Positions 1-8,220 of a stretch of DNA of 64,000 bases are shown here, piece after piece. The translations under genes were made by a program, and so were the position numbers. This DNA comes from Amaricoccus macauensis (GTDB lineage: Bacteria > Pseudomonadota > Alphaproteobacteria > Rhodobacterales > Rhodobacteraceae): NCBI RefSeq assembly GCF_014201905.1, contig NZ_JACHFM010000006.1:62001-126000 (forward strand). Direction: 5' to 3'. The notes beneath the pieces were generated by a model that saw only the letters and a program-made list of their open reading frames with translations, had not been told where the DNA came from and ran no database searches. Each line of letters opens with the position of its first letter. Within the stretch, counting starts at the first letter, position 1.

Positions 1-1584
1 CGAAAAGAGTCCAAGAGGCTGTGCGGGGACCCGACTCCGCGCGGACTGGGTCTTCGCCTTCGATGCCGCTTGCACAGCCTCAAGCACGTCAGAGCGATCA
101 TAGATGACGCAAGAGCGAAGTTGCCGTGTTGGCTTCCAAGGATCGTCGAACGCTTCGACCTCCCTTCCCGTCACGGCCCGCAGCCAACGAGCGATTTCGG
201 CGCCGTTGGCGACCATAGCAGACAGCAGCAGCAGGTCTGCTTCCTTGCGATGGCGGAGAAACGTCAGGAGCGCTAACATCGCATCAATGGCGCGTGCGCT
301 GATTTTCGATGACGTAGCCGGATCGTCGGCACTGATGAGATGGAACTCATCGAAGACGAGGAGGCCGACCTTGTCGAAAAGCTCAGGCGCGAAACCAAGG
401 AGGGCAAGGCAACGCTCGGGTGTCATGACGGAGAATGGTGGCAGCTTGTCCCCAAGCTCTTCGAGCGCAACGTCTTCAACAACGCTGACCGCCTCTAGGC
501 CTCCGATTTGTGCAGAGAGATCGGTCTCTACCTGATCTACGAGAGCGTGAGTAGGAGCCAGGTAGACGACGCTCTCGCCCGCGCATAGGGTTGCTGCGAT
601 TTTCAGGACAGATAGCGTGGTCTTCCCCGAACCAGTGGGCGATGTCATCACCATGGACCTGCCACGGTTCAAGTATCCCGTCCTGACAGCTTTCAGATGA
701 TTGATCCATAGAAATGGGTGCGATTGCGTCTGAGACAGAAGCCAGTCGGCCCATGCCTTAGCTTGCGCTCCAGATGGTGTTGGGAGTCGAACCAGCATCG
801 CGGCCTGCATTCCATCAACAAGCCGACTCAACAGTGTGGCCAGATGATGTGGACCGGCAAACTGGTGCTGCACGGTTCCTTCCAGCGCTACGTTGATCTC
901 CACCGCTGAGGCCTCCGACAAGCGGATAACACGCTTGAGCCTTGAGCGGATATCAGGGTCGGACACAGCGCTCCCGCGCGCCTCCTGTCCAAGTCCCTGA
1001 ACCACGTAGGCACATTCCCTTAGAAGAAGATCAGTGGCTACTTCTCGGCTATCTCCCATGGCGATGGAGTCTTCGCCGAGGTCACGCTCTATCAGCGTCG
1101 TGAGATTGCCAGTTGCCAATTCCCGAAGACTCAGGATCAGAGATCGTCTAACCGCCCGCCGTTCGCCTCTGGCCCTGAGCTGCCCCGCCACTTCCGCTGC
1201 GTCCGCCGCCCGATCAGCAATCAGGAACAGTAGCGTTGCGGAGATTGATGATCCAATAGCATCACTCGAAATAACGGTTGGACGATCCAATGCAGTTTCA
1301 CGAACGCGGCTCAAGATCTGATGAGCACTAGCTGCGACGAAAGCTGCGGCACGCGTCTGCTCCGGTCGAAGATTGAGTGCAACATAGGCTTCAAAAGTCG
1401 AAGCAAGACGCCTTACCCGGTCGATCACTCCGCTTGCAGGCTCAGATTCACCTTCACGGGACAGAAGGCGAACTGTCGCCAACTCAATGTGAGCCGCCGT
1501 CAACAACTCATCCAGCGTTTCAGGATCGAGACCCGGTAGATCAGGAGCCTCCCGTAGAAGAGCGCGGGAACTTGGATCAAACAC
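1..1584 (-). CDS. DEAD/DEAH-box helicase, HamB-like, 3' end off the window
   Basis: The minus strand reads open from a GTG at 1584 to the window edge (528 codons, no stop), so the gene is truncated by the window. Helicase motifs seen: Walker A TSPTGSGKTT near residue 316, motif Ia LAPTHALVDQV, motif II DEFH near residue 411, and motif III-like LLSAM. About 300 residues without recognised motifs precede the motor. The GTG overlaps the stop of the upstream nuclease gene by 8 nt, which implies translational coupling. Paired with a PD-(D/E)xK protein, this looks like the nuclease-helicase layout of Hachiman defence (HamA/HamB). That identity is inference; the helicase assignment itself is secure. 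Confidence 0.75.
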   Translation of the reverse strand, partial: MFDPSSRALLREAPDLPGLDPETLDELLTAAHIELATVRLLSREGESEPASGVIDRVRRLASTFEAYVALNLRPEQTRAAAFVAASAHQILSRVRETALDRPTVISSDAIGSSISATLLFLIADRAADAAEVAGQLRARGERRAVRRSLILSLRELATGNLTTLIERDLGEDSIAMGDSREVATDLLLRECAYVVQGLGQEARGSAVSDPDIRSRLKRVIRLSEASAVEINVALEGTVQHQFAGPHHLATLLSRLVDGMQAAMLVRLPTPSGAQAKAWADWLLSQTQSHPFLWINHLKAVRTGYLNRGRSMVMTSPTGSGKTTLSVLKIAATLCAGESVVYLAPTHALVDQVETDLSAQIGGLEAVSVVEDVALEELGDKLPPFSVMTPERCLALLGFAPELFDKVGLLVFDEFHLISADDPATSSKISARAIDAMLALLTFLRHRKEADLLLLSAMVANGAEIARWLRAVTGREVEAFDDPWKPTRQLRSCVIYDRSDVLEAVQAASKAKTQSARSRVPAQPLGLFS

Positions 1585-2431
1585 CGGCGATCTCCTGGAT
1601 TTTAGCCGCCACCTCGCCGGCGAGAAGAGCTAACCCTTTGCGCACGTCCTCGAAAGCCAGCACTCCGGCCGTGCGACTTTCGAGCTCACCACCAGCGACC
1701 GTTTCAAAACCAGCTATGATATGCAGAAAATTTCCGGCCTTGCGCTGATCTTCGCCGGTGGCCACGGCAACTCTGAACTCGCGAGCACCTTCCCAAAACA
1801 TTTCGTCGACCGCTGCCTCAGCATCGATGTCAGGGACACTCTTTAGCAAGGTTACGAGGTCGGCGAGGATTTCATCATCGCGATCACCGCACAGAATAGT
1901 TCCGATCTCGGGCCATACGCTGGAGCTTATAAGGCTGCGCGGCGATTTCGAAGCCTTGTCCTCACAAAGCACAATGCGCTTGATCTCGCGCCCACCATCT
2001 TCCAGTTCGATTATAAAGCCGTCGAATCCCTTGTCTGCCTGTCGGACATGAGGCGATGTCATATAGCCGTTCGGAAGAGCTAGCCGCGCCGCAACCCAGG
2101 AGATATGCTGAAATAACAGTCCGTCCCGGTGAATAACGGATGTCCTTATCCGCTTTCTTGCCGCCTCCTTCTGTTCGTCGGTTCCCGACCGGAAAAGCTC
2201 AACGTCTTCGGCACGCGGAGCCGTCAGCTTCCTCACGACATTCTGAGCGACCCTGCCTTTTGAAACGCGCCGTCGCGGTTCCAAAGCATTGATCACTCGC
2301 TGAGCGTTTTCCTCCTGTCGCAAATAGAGATAGGCGATAATTTCGATCAGCTTGGCACGATTTTTTTTGCCAATTATCCATTCCGAAAAATTACATTCTG
2401 TAGTTGGAGAGGGATTTATAGACAGTGGCAT
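1577..2431 (-). CDS. HamA-like PD-(D/E)xK nuclease candidate
   Basis: The protein has 284 residues. Its middle contains GFDGFII followed about 20 residues later by LCEDKAS, giving D137, E157 and K159. This is the D...ExK spacing expected of a PD-(D/E)xK nuclease and of HamA-type (DUF1837) effectors. No membrane segment or signal peptide is seen. It lies 40 nt downstream of the OLD-like gene and overlaps the helicase gene by 8 nt, so the three form one transcription unit. If the HamA reading is right, the helicase would gate DNA cleavage by this subunit during phage attack. Family identity rests on motif and neighbour only. It could be another helicase-linked nuclease family. Confidence 0.5.
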   Translation of the reverse strand: MPLSINPSPTTECNFSEWIIGKKNRAKLIEIIAYLYLRQEENAQRVINALEPRRRVSKGRVAQNVVRKLTAPRAEDVELFRSGTDEQKEAARKRIRTSVIHRDGLLFQHISWVAARLALPNGYMTSPHVRQADKGFDGFIIELEDGGREIKRIVLCEDKASKSPRSLISSSVWPEIGTILCGDRDDEILADLVTLLKSVPDIDAEAAVDEMFWEGAREFRVAVATGEDQRKAGNFLHIIAGFETVAGGELESRTAGVLAFEDVRKGLALLAGEVAAKIQEIAGV

Positions 2432-2471
2432 ATGGTTTTCGCCCGAGGCAGTCCGTCGCTAGCTAGAATGA

Positions 2472-4355
2472 TTACGCAGCACCCGCGACCATCATTTGTG
2501 AAATCGTAGCAAGCCAACCTCTGATCTCATTCTGAGGGTCTGCTACGGCTAGCCTATCGACGGTCATCCGAGATATCGCCGTGTTGTTGAGATAGCGCTT
2601 CGCTGCGCTTTCCTTTTTCCGACGCTTCTCCTCGTCAAGGTTGCCCCAAGGGTCAGCACCATTAACCGCGTGGACCGCCTGCGCCACAATTTGGGGGACA
2701 TCATCGAAATCGCCAAAAGGCACCCCAAAGGCGATGTTTATTTGGTTCAGGGCGTAGGCTTCACAAATAGCCTCATGGTGTAGGTAACTCTCCAACTCAC
2801 GTTTTTGGGTTGCCACAGCACGGCATCCGGCACGGGCGTTAACCGCATTCATATGATCCACATACTTTGGTTGACCTGGCGGTGGATTATCGCGATCACA
2901 AATGTGAAACTCTGGTCTGTTGAACGGAGCCAGCCGTGAAGCCCATAAAGCTAAATTACTGCCCCCGAGGGGCACGAAAATGAGCTCACCATCTAATTCG
3001 AGCTGTTCGAGGTCGGGCACATCTTCGCCTGCGGCGATGAGTACCCGCGACACACCTTTGAGAAACGAAATATCATGCGGACCTTCGACACCGATGAAGA
3101 TCTTCACATTGTGGTCAGGAAGCACTCCAAGCGATTTTGCAATCTCAGCCGAGGTCGCTTCGCTACCTTCGCTGATCAAACGAATTCCATCTTCTCCCCG
3201 CTGGATGAAGCGAAGATCAGTCTCGTCCAGATAACGAGCCAGCATGGGAGTATGCGTGGTGACTATGACTTGCTTACCGTCCCCATCTGAGAGTTCCCGA
3301 AGAGCGTTCAATAACAGGCGTTGGTTTCTAGGATGCTGGCTGGTTTCGGGTTCCTCGATGGCATAGATCACCGAAGATGAGCTTTTTTCCGCTGCGGACT
3401 TCTCAGCTTTCGCACGAAAAAAATTGAGAAGAACGAGGCGCTTCACGCCGCTCCCACGTTTATTGAGAGGAATACCCTCATCACCTGTAATACTCGTAGA
3501 AAACAACGTATCCCATTTTTTAGTCGCTATGACTGGGTTTAGGGTTTCAGCAACGGATGCATCCATTTCCCGCAATTTATCTACAGTCGCAGCAGCAATT
3601 TTCTTTACCTCACTTTCAACATAATCTCGAACTTCTTGCAATTTCGGTTCGACGGCCTTGATCGCCTCTCTGATTGCGGCCTTCAGAGGGTCTTGAGCTT
3701 CCGCATCCTGATCCGTACTAGCTCGATCTGACTTAAATAGCGCAAATGTCGGCAGGTATTGCTGTAACTCGGCCCAGACCTGTTTGCTTCCCTCTGCATC
3801 CAGCGACACCGCGGCCGTTGCTAGTTTGAGGTCGCCACAGCTCTGCCAGATCGCCGCTCGCACGAGAGCGTTCGCCCTCTTGTCCACGCCATCCAAATTT
3901 ACACCTTGATCGGCCGCCCGCTTGGCAAGTTCGGCCTTTTTGAGAGTGAGAAGGTCGCTATACCCCGCTGCCGTCGGATGGTCCGCCAAGGCTTCGATCG
4001 CAGTAATCTTCGGCGTCCCTAGACTTCCATTGTAGGTCTTCCGAATGACGAGCGTTCCATTCGCACTCAGAAGATACTCACCAGAGAGCGTGGTAGGAAA
4101 TTCAGCATCCACTACCAGCTGTTCAGGAAGCTGATCGAATTCGCATGTTATGCGCATCTGTTTCGGATCACCTGCCTTGCAGGCGTCGTCCTTATCAGGC
4201 GAAGCAGTCTCAAAGAAGATCGCCAGCGCGTCCATGAGGGTAGATTTACCTACGTCATTTCTACCAACGAGCGCGGTCAGGTTACCAAAGCGCACCGTGA
4301 CAGGTGCTGAGTAACAACGAAAATTCTCAACTGTAAGACCAACTAAACGCATCAT
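2472..4355 (-). CDS. OLD-family ATP-dependent endonuclease (AAA ATPase plus TOPRIM)
   Basis: N-terminal ABC-type ATPase: Walker A GRNDVGKST at residues 31-39, Walker B with EEPETSQHP, and an H-loop VTTHTP. The C-terminal TOPRIM domain has the acidic start FIGVEGPHD and a later ICDRDN (DxD). The order is that of overcoming-lysogenization-defect (OLD) nucleases and of GajA. I chose the ATG at 4355 because GGGGGG precedes it and the following residues MMRLVGLTVENF match the usual family start; an in-frame ATG at 4406 adds 17 unlikely residues. The gene is first in an operon with the HamA-like and helicase genes. Its likely role is nucleotide-regulated DNA cleavage in phage defence. It is not Gabija, since the partner helicase is not UvrD-like. 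Confidence 0.8.
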   Translation of the reverse strand: MMRLVGLTVENFRCYSAPVTVRFGNLTALVGRNDVGKSTLMDALAIFFETASPDKDDACKAGDPKQMRITCEFDQLPEQLVVDAEFPTTLSGEYLLSANGTLVIRKTYNGSLGTPKITAIEALADHPTAAGYSDLLTLKKAELAKRAADQGVNLDGVDKRANALVRAAIWQSCGDLKLATAAVSLDAEGSKQVWAELQQYLPTFALFKSDRASTDQDAEAQDPLKAAIREAIKAVEPKLQEVRDYVESEVKKIAAATVDKLREMDASVAETLNPVIATKKWDTLFSTSITGDEGIPLNKRGSGVKRLVLLNFFRAKAEKSAAEKSSSSVIYAIEEPETSQHPRNQRLLLNALRELSDGDGKQVIVTTHTPMLARYLDETDLRFIQRGEDGIRLISEGSEATSAEIAKSLGVLPDHNVKIFIGVEGPHDISFLKGVSRVLIAAGEDVPDLEQLELDGELIFVPLGGSNLALWASRLAPFNRPEFHICDRDNPPPGQPKYVDHMNAVNARAGCRAVATQKRELESYLHHEAICEAYALNQINIAFGVPFGDFDDVPQIVAQAVHAVNGADPWGNLDEEKRRKKESAAKRYLNNTAISRMTVDRLAVADPQNEIRGWLATISQMMVAGAA

Positions 4356-4460
4356 CTGCCCCCCGGAAACAACCACGAGTGTCTCTACAACTTCCAGTAC
4401 GGTCAATGCTTTTGTGGCGGAACCCCCTATCGCGAAATGCCCAATACGACGGGCAGTTCA

Positions 4461-4578
4461 GCCATTGCCCGACATGAGCGAGCTCAGGTCGGAAAGCTGC
4501 TGGCTTTGCGTAGCGAGAAGCTGGTTGCCGACCTGGGTCGCTTGCAGCGCGCCGGTGTCATTCTGGTTCTGGACAACT
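4461..4578 (-). pseudogene. trbJ fragment from a decayed second trb operon
   Basis: About 115 nt closely match the part of the intact trbJ lying around 10012-10130, both reading on the minus strand. The block encoding the Gln/Ser-rich segment near the TrbJ C-terminus is recognisable, but there is no start codon and no continuation. The intact copy is 5.4 kb away, so this is a relic of another trb cluster, not a local tandem duplication. Confidence 0.75.
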
Positions 4579-4617
4579 AAGGTCGACTCACACCGGCAGA
4601 TGACCTAGGATACACAG

Positions 4618-4700
4618 TTGCCAGCGCCCGACCTCGACAAAGAGCGGAGCGCGCTTCGCGGCCCGACCGCCAGGAGATCTTGGCAACTGGCCCCTCGATC
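4618..4700 (-). pseudogene. trbD 3' end and trbC fragments, same decayed operon
   Basis: Positions 4618-4668 match the 3' end of the intact trbD (about 13286-13340), and 4677-4699 match a stretch within trbC (about 13701-13723). With the trbJ relic the order is trbC, trbD, (trbE missing), trbJ on the minus strand, exactly as in the intact operon. The remains therefore come from one operon that lost its middle by internal deletions. No open frame survives. Confidence 0.65.
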
Positions 4701-4758
4701 AACTGAACTGTTTGCTGGCCCGGCATACCGAGCAAACGTCATCATCGCGTATCATTAC

Positions 4759-4995
4759 TTAAGCTGTCTTGGCGTGCTGTTGGACACGCCGAGCCTTTGC
4801 AAAACCCCGATCCGTGGCCATGAACCGATGCAGCATCGGCACGATCAGCCTGACGGGATCGGCGACGGGCTGGCCGCTCTCGCGGGCCAGCACCTCGGCA
4901 TAGGCGACAAGATCGCGATGAAGCGGCCCCGGCAGCTCCAGCATCACCTTGACCGGCTTGTCCTCGACGATGGGGCCGAGTTTCAGCTTGGTCAT
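4759..4995 (-). CDS. DUF2274 protein, last gene of the trb operon
   Basis: This 78-residue soluble protein starts MTKLKLGPIVEDKPVK. Small DUF2274 proteins are regularly the last gene of alphaproteobacterial trb operons, immediately after trbI; the function is unknown. The ATG at 4995 is 2 nt after the trbI stop, which fixes the start against a longer in-frame reading. Downstream are the decayed trb fragments, so this is the operon's 3' end. Confidence 0.8.
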   Translation of the reverse strand: MTKLKLGPIVEDKPVKVMLELPGPLHRDLVAYAEVLARESGQPVADPVRLIVPMLHRFMATDRGFAKARRVQQHAKTA

Positions 4996-4997
4996 GG

Positions 4998-6134
4998 TCA
5001 ACCTCCTGCCGGCTCGAATACAAGGTCGCGGGTGACGATGATCCTGACCGGGAAGCCCGGTCGGATGGTGAGCGTCGGCGCGACCTGCAACTGGCGCTGA
5101 ACGATCTGCTGGCCGGCCTGATTGACGGTATCCTGCGCCCCCTCGCGGATGGCGCGGATCAGTCGGTCCTCGTCGCTGGTCGCCAGCTCCGTGCCGACTG
5201 CGAGCAGCGTGGACAGCCCTGCGGCCTTCATCAGATCCCACCAATGATAATCGACGCCATCCTCCAGTCCGGCATAGCCGCTGGCGTCCGCGCCCGGCAG
5301 GCGCTCAAGGACGATGGAGCGGCCGCCCGGCAGGATCAGGCGGTTCCACACCAAGAGCACCCTGCGCTGGCCGAAGGTCACGCCGTCATCGTATTGGCCG
5401 ATGATGCGCGTGCCCTGCGGGATCAGCAACAGCGAGCCGCTGGGGCTGTCATAGACGTTCTCCGTCACCTGTGCGGTGATCTGGCCCGGAAGGTCGGAAC
5501 GGATGCCGGTGATGAGCGCGGCCGGGATCACGGCCCCGGCCTGAAGGATATAGGGTGATGCCGGCGGCACGACGCGATCCGGGGCGACGGTCTGCCGGTC
5601 CACCGGCCCGTTGAGAAACGCCGCGTGGCGATCCTGTGTCGCGGGCTGCCCGCCGAGGCCAAGACCGGCAAGGCCGGGCATGGCCGTTCCTGCCGGCGAT
5701 CCCGTGCGCGGGCCGGACTGGAAAAAGACGTTGCTCAAGCGCGCGGCTTCTTCCTCGGCCCTGCGGCGTTCTTCCTCTGGATCGACGGCGGGCGTCGTGA
5801 TTGCCGGCGTTACAATGGGCTGTCCCCGATTCTGCGCGTCGAGGATCGGGCGGCCGAGGTCGCCGGGCAGCGCCGGGCCGAGCGCCGGCCCGCTATAGTC
5901 GCTCGGCAGGCCGGACAGGCCGTCCGCCGTGGGCCGGTTCTCGGTCGAATAGAGTTCGTCGCCGCCCGGTCCTGCATCGCGGGTCTGGAGCGCGTAGATC
6001 AGCGCCCCGCCGATGCCGAGAAGCGCGACGGCCCCGACGCCTGCCAGCATCTTGCGGGACAGGCGCGTAACGCGGGGCGGCTCGGCGCGCAGGCGCATGG
6101 GTGCGATGGTGTCGGTGATGGTATTGTCGCTCAT
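4998..6134 (-). CDS. trbI: TrbI, VirB10-like mating-pair formation protein
   Basis: 378 residues: a short cytoplasmic head, one transmembrane helix at about residues 29-46 (MLAGVGAVALLGIGGALIYA), a Pro-rich and charged periplasmic linker with EEERRRAEEEAAR, then the conserved VirB10/TrbI C-terminal domain (SGSLLLIPQGTRIIGQYDD, IVLERLPGADASGYAGLED). VirB10 proteins span the envelope and link the inner-membrane ATPases to the outer-membrane pore. The ATG overlaps the trbG stop (ATGA), which is good evidence for this start, although the frame is open much further upstream. Confidence 0.93.
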   Translation of the reverse strand: MSDNTITDTIAPMRLRAEPPRVTRLSRKMLAGVGAVALLGIGGALIYALQTRDAGPGGDELYSTENRPTADGLSGLPSDYSGPALGPALPGDLGRPILDAQNRGQPIVTPAITTPAVDPEEERRRAEEEAARLSNVFFQSGPRTGSPAGTAMPGLAGLGLGGQPATQDRHAAFLNGPVDRQTVAPDRVVPPASPYILQAGAVIPAALITGIRSDLPGQITAQVTENVYDSPSGSLLLIPQGTRIIGQYDDGVTFGQRRVLLVWNRLILPGGRSIVLERLPGADASGYAGLEDGVDYHWWDLMKAAGLSTLLAVGTELATSDEDRLIRAIREGAQDTVNQAGQQIVQRQLQVAPTLTIRPGFPVRIIVTRDLVFEPAGG

Positions 6135-7123
6135 GACGGGGTGTCTCCGGTCGCGCTGGCGGGCTGCGCGGCGGCGGCCTGCGTCGGGTTGGTGCGAACG
6201 ATCCTGACGACCTGCTGGCGATTGCCGCTGCCAAGGCGCAGCTCGGCCGCGCCGAACAGGCGGTCCACGATCAGGACGTTCTGGTGGATGCGGGAATTGA
6301 CGATCTGCGGCTCGCCGTTCGCGCCAAGCACGAAGATCGGCGGCATTTCGCCCTGCACGATCCCGGCCGGGAAAACGACATAGACGCGGCGTCCATCGTC
6401 GAAGACGGAAACCGGCCGCCATGGCGGGCTGTCGCCCTGCACCTGCAAGGCGTAGCGATAGTTCCGCGCTGCGTCGGCCGGAATGATCGGCGCGACCGGG
6501 ACCGTCTGGCGCTGGCCGGCAGGCGGTGCCGGATAGGCCCATGCCACGGCCGGCATGTAGAGCGATTCCCGCGCGCGCAGCTCGATCATGTAGGTGCGCC
6601 GGTCGGTGGTGACGACAAGGTTGGTGGAAATGTCCGGCCGCGTGGGCTTCACGAGGATATGGACACGGCGGTTTGCGCCGCTGCCGCTCTCGGTGTCGCC
6701 AATAATCCACCTTGTCGTATCGCCGGCCGCGATCGGCCCCGCGCCTGTCAGGCTCTCGCCCGGCTCCAGCGCAATGGTGGTGATCTGCCCGACTGCGGCA
6801 TAGACCTGATAGAGCGCGCCTTCCGACCACGGATATATCTGGATGGCGTTGTAGTAGCCTTCCCGGCGCGGCTCGACGCGGGCGGCGGCATTGGCGTTCT
6901 CAACGCGGCCGGTCGGCGTGCCGGCGGCGGTGCCGCCGCGCGCCACGGTCCATGCCGGGGGCACATGCAGCGGCCGAGGCGTGTTGTCGGTTGCCGCCGC
7001 CTGCATGGTTGGCAGCGGCGGCACGCTGGCGTCGTAGCTGAATTGCGGCGTCCGGTTGGTCGCGCAGCCTGCCAAAGTAATTGCAAACGCCGTCGCAAAA
7101 ATCGCATAGGTTAGCGACTTCAG
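6131..7123 (-). CDS. trbG: TrbG, VirB9-like outer-membrane-complex protein with a damaged 5' end
   Basis: The C-terminal part carries VirB9/CagX features (YPWSEGALYQVY, YMIELRARE, VYVVFPAG), and the N-terminus has a lipoprotein signal ending in the lipobox LAGC. No ATG, GTG or TTG with a ribosome site precedes the signal peptide. The first plausible codon is CTG at 7123; upstream the frame enters DNA that carries the opposing SnoaL-like gene. The ancestral start was probably lost when that gene arrived. Translation may use the non-standard codon or the gene may be poorly expressed. The ATG further upstream at about 7528 would give an N-terminus that is antisense to the SnoaL gene. Confidence 0.8.
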   Translation of the reverse strand: MKSLTYAIFATAFAITLAGCATNRTPQFSYDASVPPLPTMQAAATDNTPRPLHVPPAWTVARGGTAAGTPTGRVENANAAARVEPRREGYYNAIQIYPWSEGALYQVYAAVGQITTIALEPGESLTGAGPIAAGDTTRWIIGDTESGSGANRRVHILVKPTRPDISTNLVVTTDRRTYMIELRARESLYMPAVAWAYPAPPAGQRQTVPVAPIIPADAARNYRYALQVQGDSPPWRPVSVFDDGRRVYVVFPAGIVQGEMPPIFVLGANGEPQIVNSRIHQNVLIVDRLFGAAELRLGSGNRQQVVRIVRTNPTQAAAAQPASATGDTPS

Positions 7124-7147
7124 GATCAGTAAGGAGGAACCGACAGA

Positions 7148-7525
7148 ATGGATTCTGTGCCGACGATTGTTGCCCGGTATATCGACGCCTACAACAGGAT
7201 GAATGTTCAGGCGATGCTCGACTGCCTGTCGGACGACGTTCGGTTTATCAACAGATCGAACGGAGAGACGACGAACGAAACGCACGGGATCGAGGCATTT
7301 CGCGCGCTGGCGGAACAGGGCGTCCAGTTGTTTGCTGAAAGAGAACAGACGATCCTCGACTGTATCGCGATAGACGACCGTGCAGCCGTGCGCATCGGCT
7401 ATCGCGCCAAGGTCAAAACCGACCTGCCCAATGGCTGGAAGGCCGGGCAGGAGATCAAGATGACGGGCACCTCGTTCTTCATGATCTCCGAGGGAAAGAT
7501 CAGCGAGGTGATTGATGCAAGCTGA
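7148..7525 (+). CDS. SnoaL-like / NTF2-fold protein inserted in the trb operon
   Basis: 125 residues with the SnoaL/nuclear-transport-factor-2 pattern: IVARYIDAYNRMNVQAML, later FRALAEQG and TGTSFFMISEGKISEVID. Such small alpha+beta barrels are isomerases, hydrolases or binding proteins; the substrate cannot be told. A strong ribosome site (AGGAGGA) precedes the ATG. It is the only plus-strand gene within the trb operon, lying between trbF and trbG with about 25 nt on the trbG side and 5 nt on the trbF side. That position is normally a tight gene junction. It looks like a small foreign cassette. Confidence 0.8.
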   Translation: MDSVPTIVARYIDAYNRMNVQAMLDCLSDDVRFINRSNGETTNETHGIEAFRALAEQGVQLFAEREQTILDCIAIDDRAAVRIGYRAKVKTDLPNGWKAGQEIKMTGTSFFMISEGKISEVIDAS

Positions 7526-7530
7526 GGCTT

Positions 7531-8220
7531 TCATTGGCTCATCTCCCGCGACCACGAAATTGCATTGACGTAGATGCCGAGCGGATTGGCGCGCAGTCGC
7601 TCGGCATCGCGCGGGGTCTGGATCACGATGGTCAGGATGGCGGTCCATCGTTCCGTAGTGGAAAGCTGGCCGTTCTCGTAGTGCCGCTCCACCCACGACA
7701 CCCGGAAGGAATCCGGCGATGCCCGGATGACCGATGACACTTCGACGGCGATCTGCTGGCGGCCAACCTTGGTGAAGGGGTCATTGGCGCGGGCATAATC
7801 GTTCAGCGCCGCCGCGCCGCGATCCGTGGTCCATTCATAGGCGCGAAGCCAGTTCTGGCGGACAATGATGGCGTCGGCCGGGATCGCGCGGACCTGCTCA
7901 ATGAATCGGCTAAGATGGAAAGCAATCTGCGGATCGGTCGGGCGATAGTCGGCATTGGCGGGCGCGACGGTTTGCGCCTGACCGAGATTGTCCACCTGAA
8001 CAACCCAAGGCACCACGGTGCCGCGCGCCGATTGCCAGACCAATGCCGAAGCGAAGCCGACAGACAGGATCAGCGAGCCGAAGGCCATGAGCCGCCAGTT
8101 CCGCGCCTGCACGCGAGCCGAGCCGATACGCTCGTCCCAGACTTGCGCGGCGCGCTGATAGGGCGTCTCGGGTTCCGGCGTCTTGCCGTAATGGGTTGCT
8201 GGTCGTTTGAAGATGCTCAT
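7531..8220 (-). CDS. trbF: TrbF, VirB8-like inner-membrane protein
   Basis: 229 residues: cytoplasmic N-terminus (MSIFKRPATHYGKTPEPETP), one transmembrane helix at about 44-62, then the VirB8/TrbF periplasmic domain (VPWVVQVDNLGQAQTV, WTAILTIVIQTP, NPLGIYVNAISWSREM). VirB8 proteins nucleate assembly of the type IV secretion channel in the inner membrane. The ATG overlaps the trbL stop (ATGA). The 3' end stops 5 nt before the SnoaL-like gene, so the coding sequence is intact even though the junction to trbG is not. Confidence 0.93.
   Translation of the reverse strand: MSIFKRPATHYGKTPEPETPYQRAAQVWDERIGSARVQARNWRLMAFGSLILSVGFASALVWQSARGTVVPWVVQVDNLGQAQTVAPANADYRPTDPQIAFHLSRFIEQVRAIPADAIIVRQNWLRAYEWTTDRGAAALNDYARANDPFTKVGRQQIAVEVSSVIRASPDSFRVSWVERHYENGQLSTTERWTAILTIVIQTPRDAERLRANPLGIYVNAISWSREMSQ

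Noticed and set aside
1..4355. Reading the left operon as Gabija
   Set aside because: The OLD-like protein fits GajA, but the helicase has DEFH-type DEAD motifs and not UvrD motifs, and a third nuclease-like gene is present.
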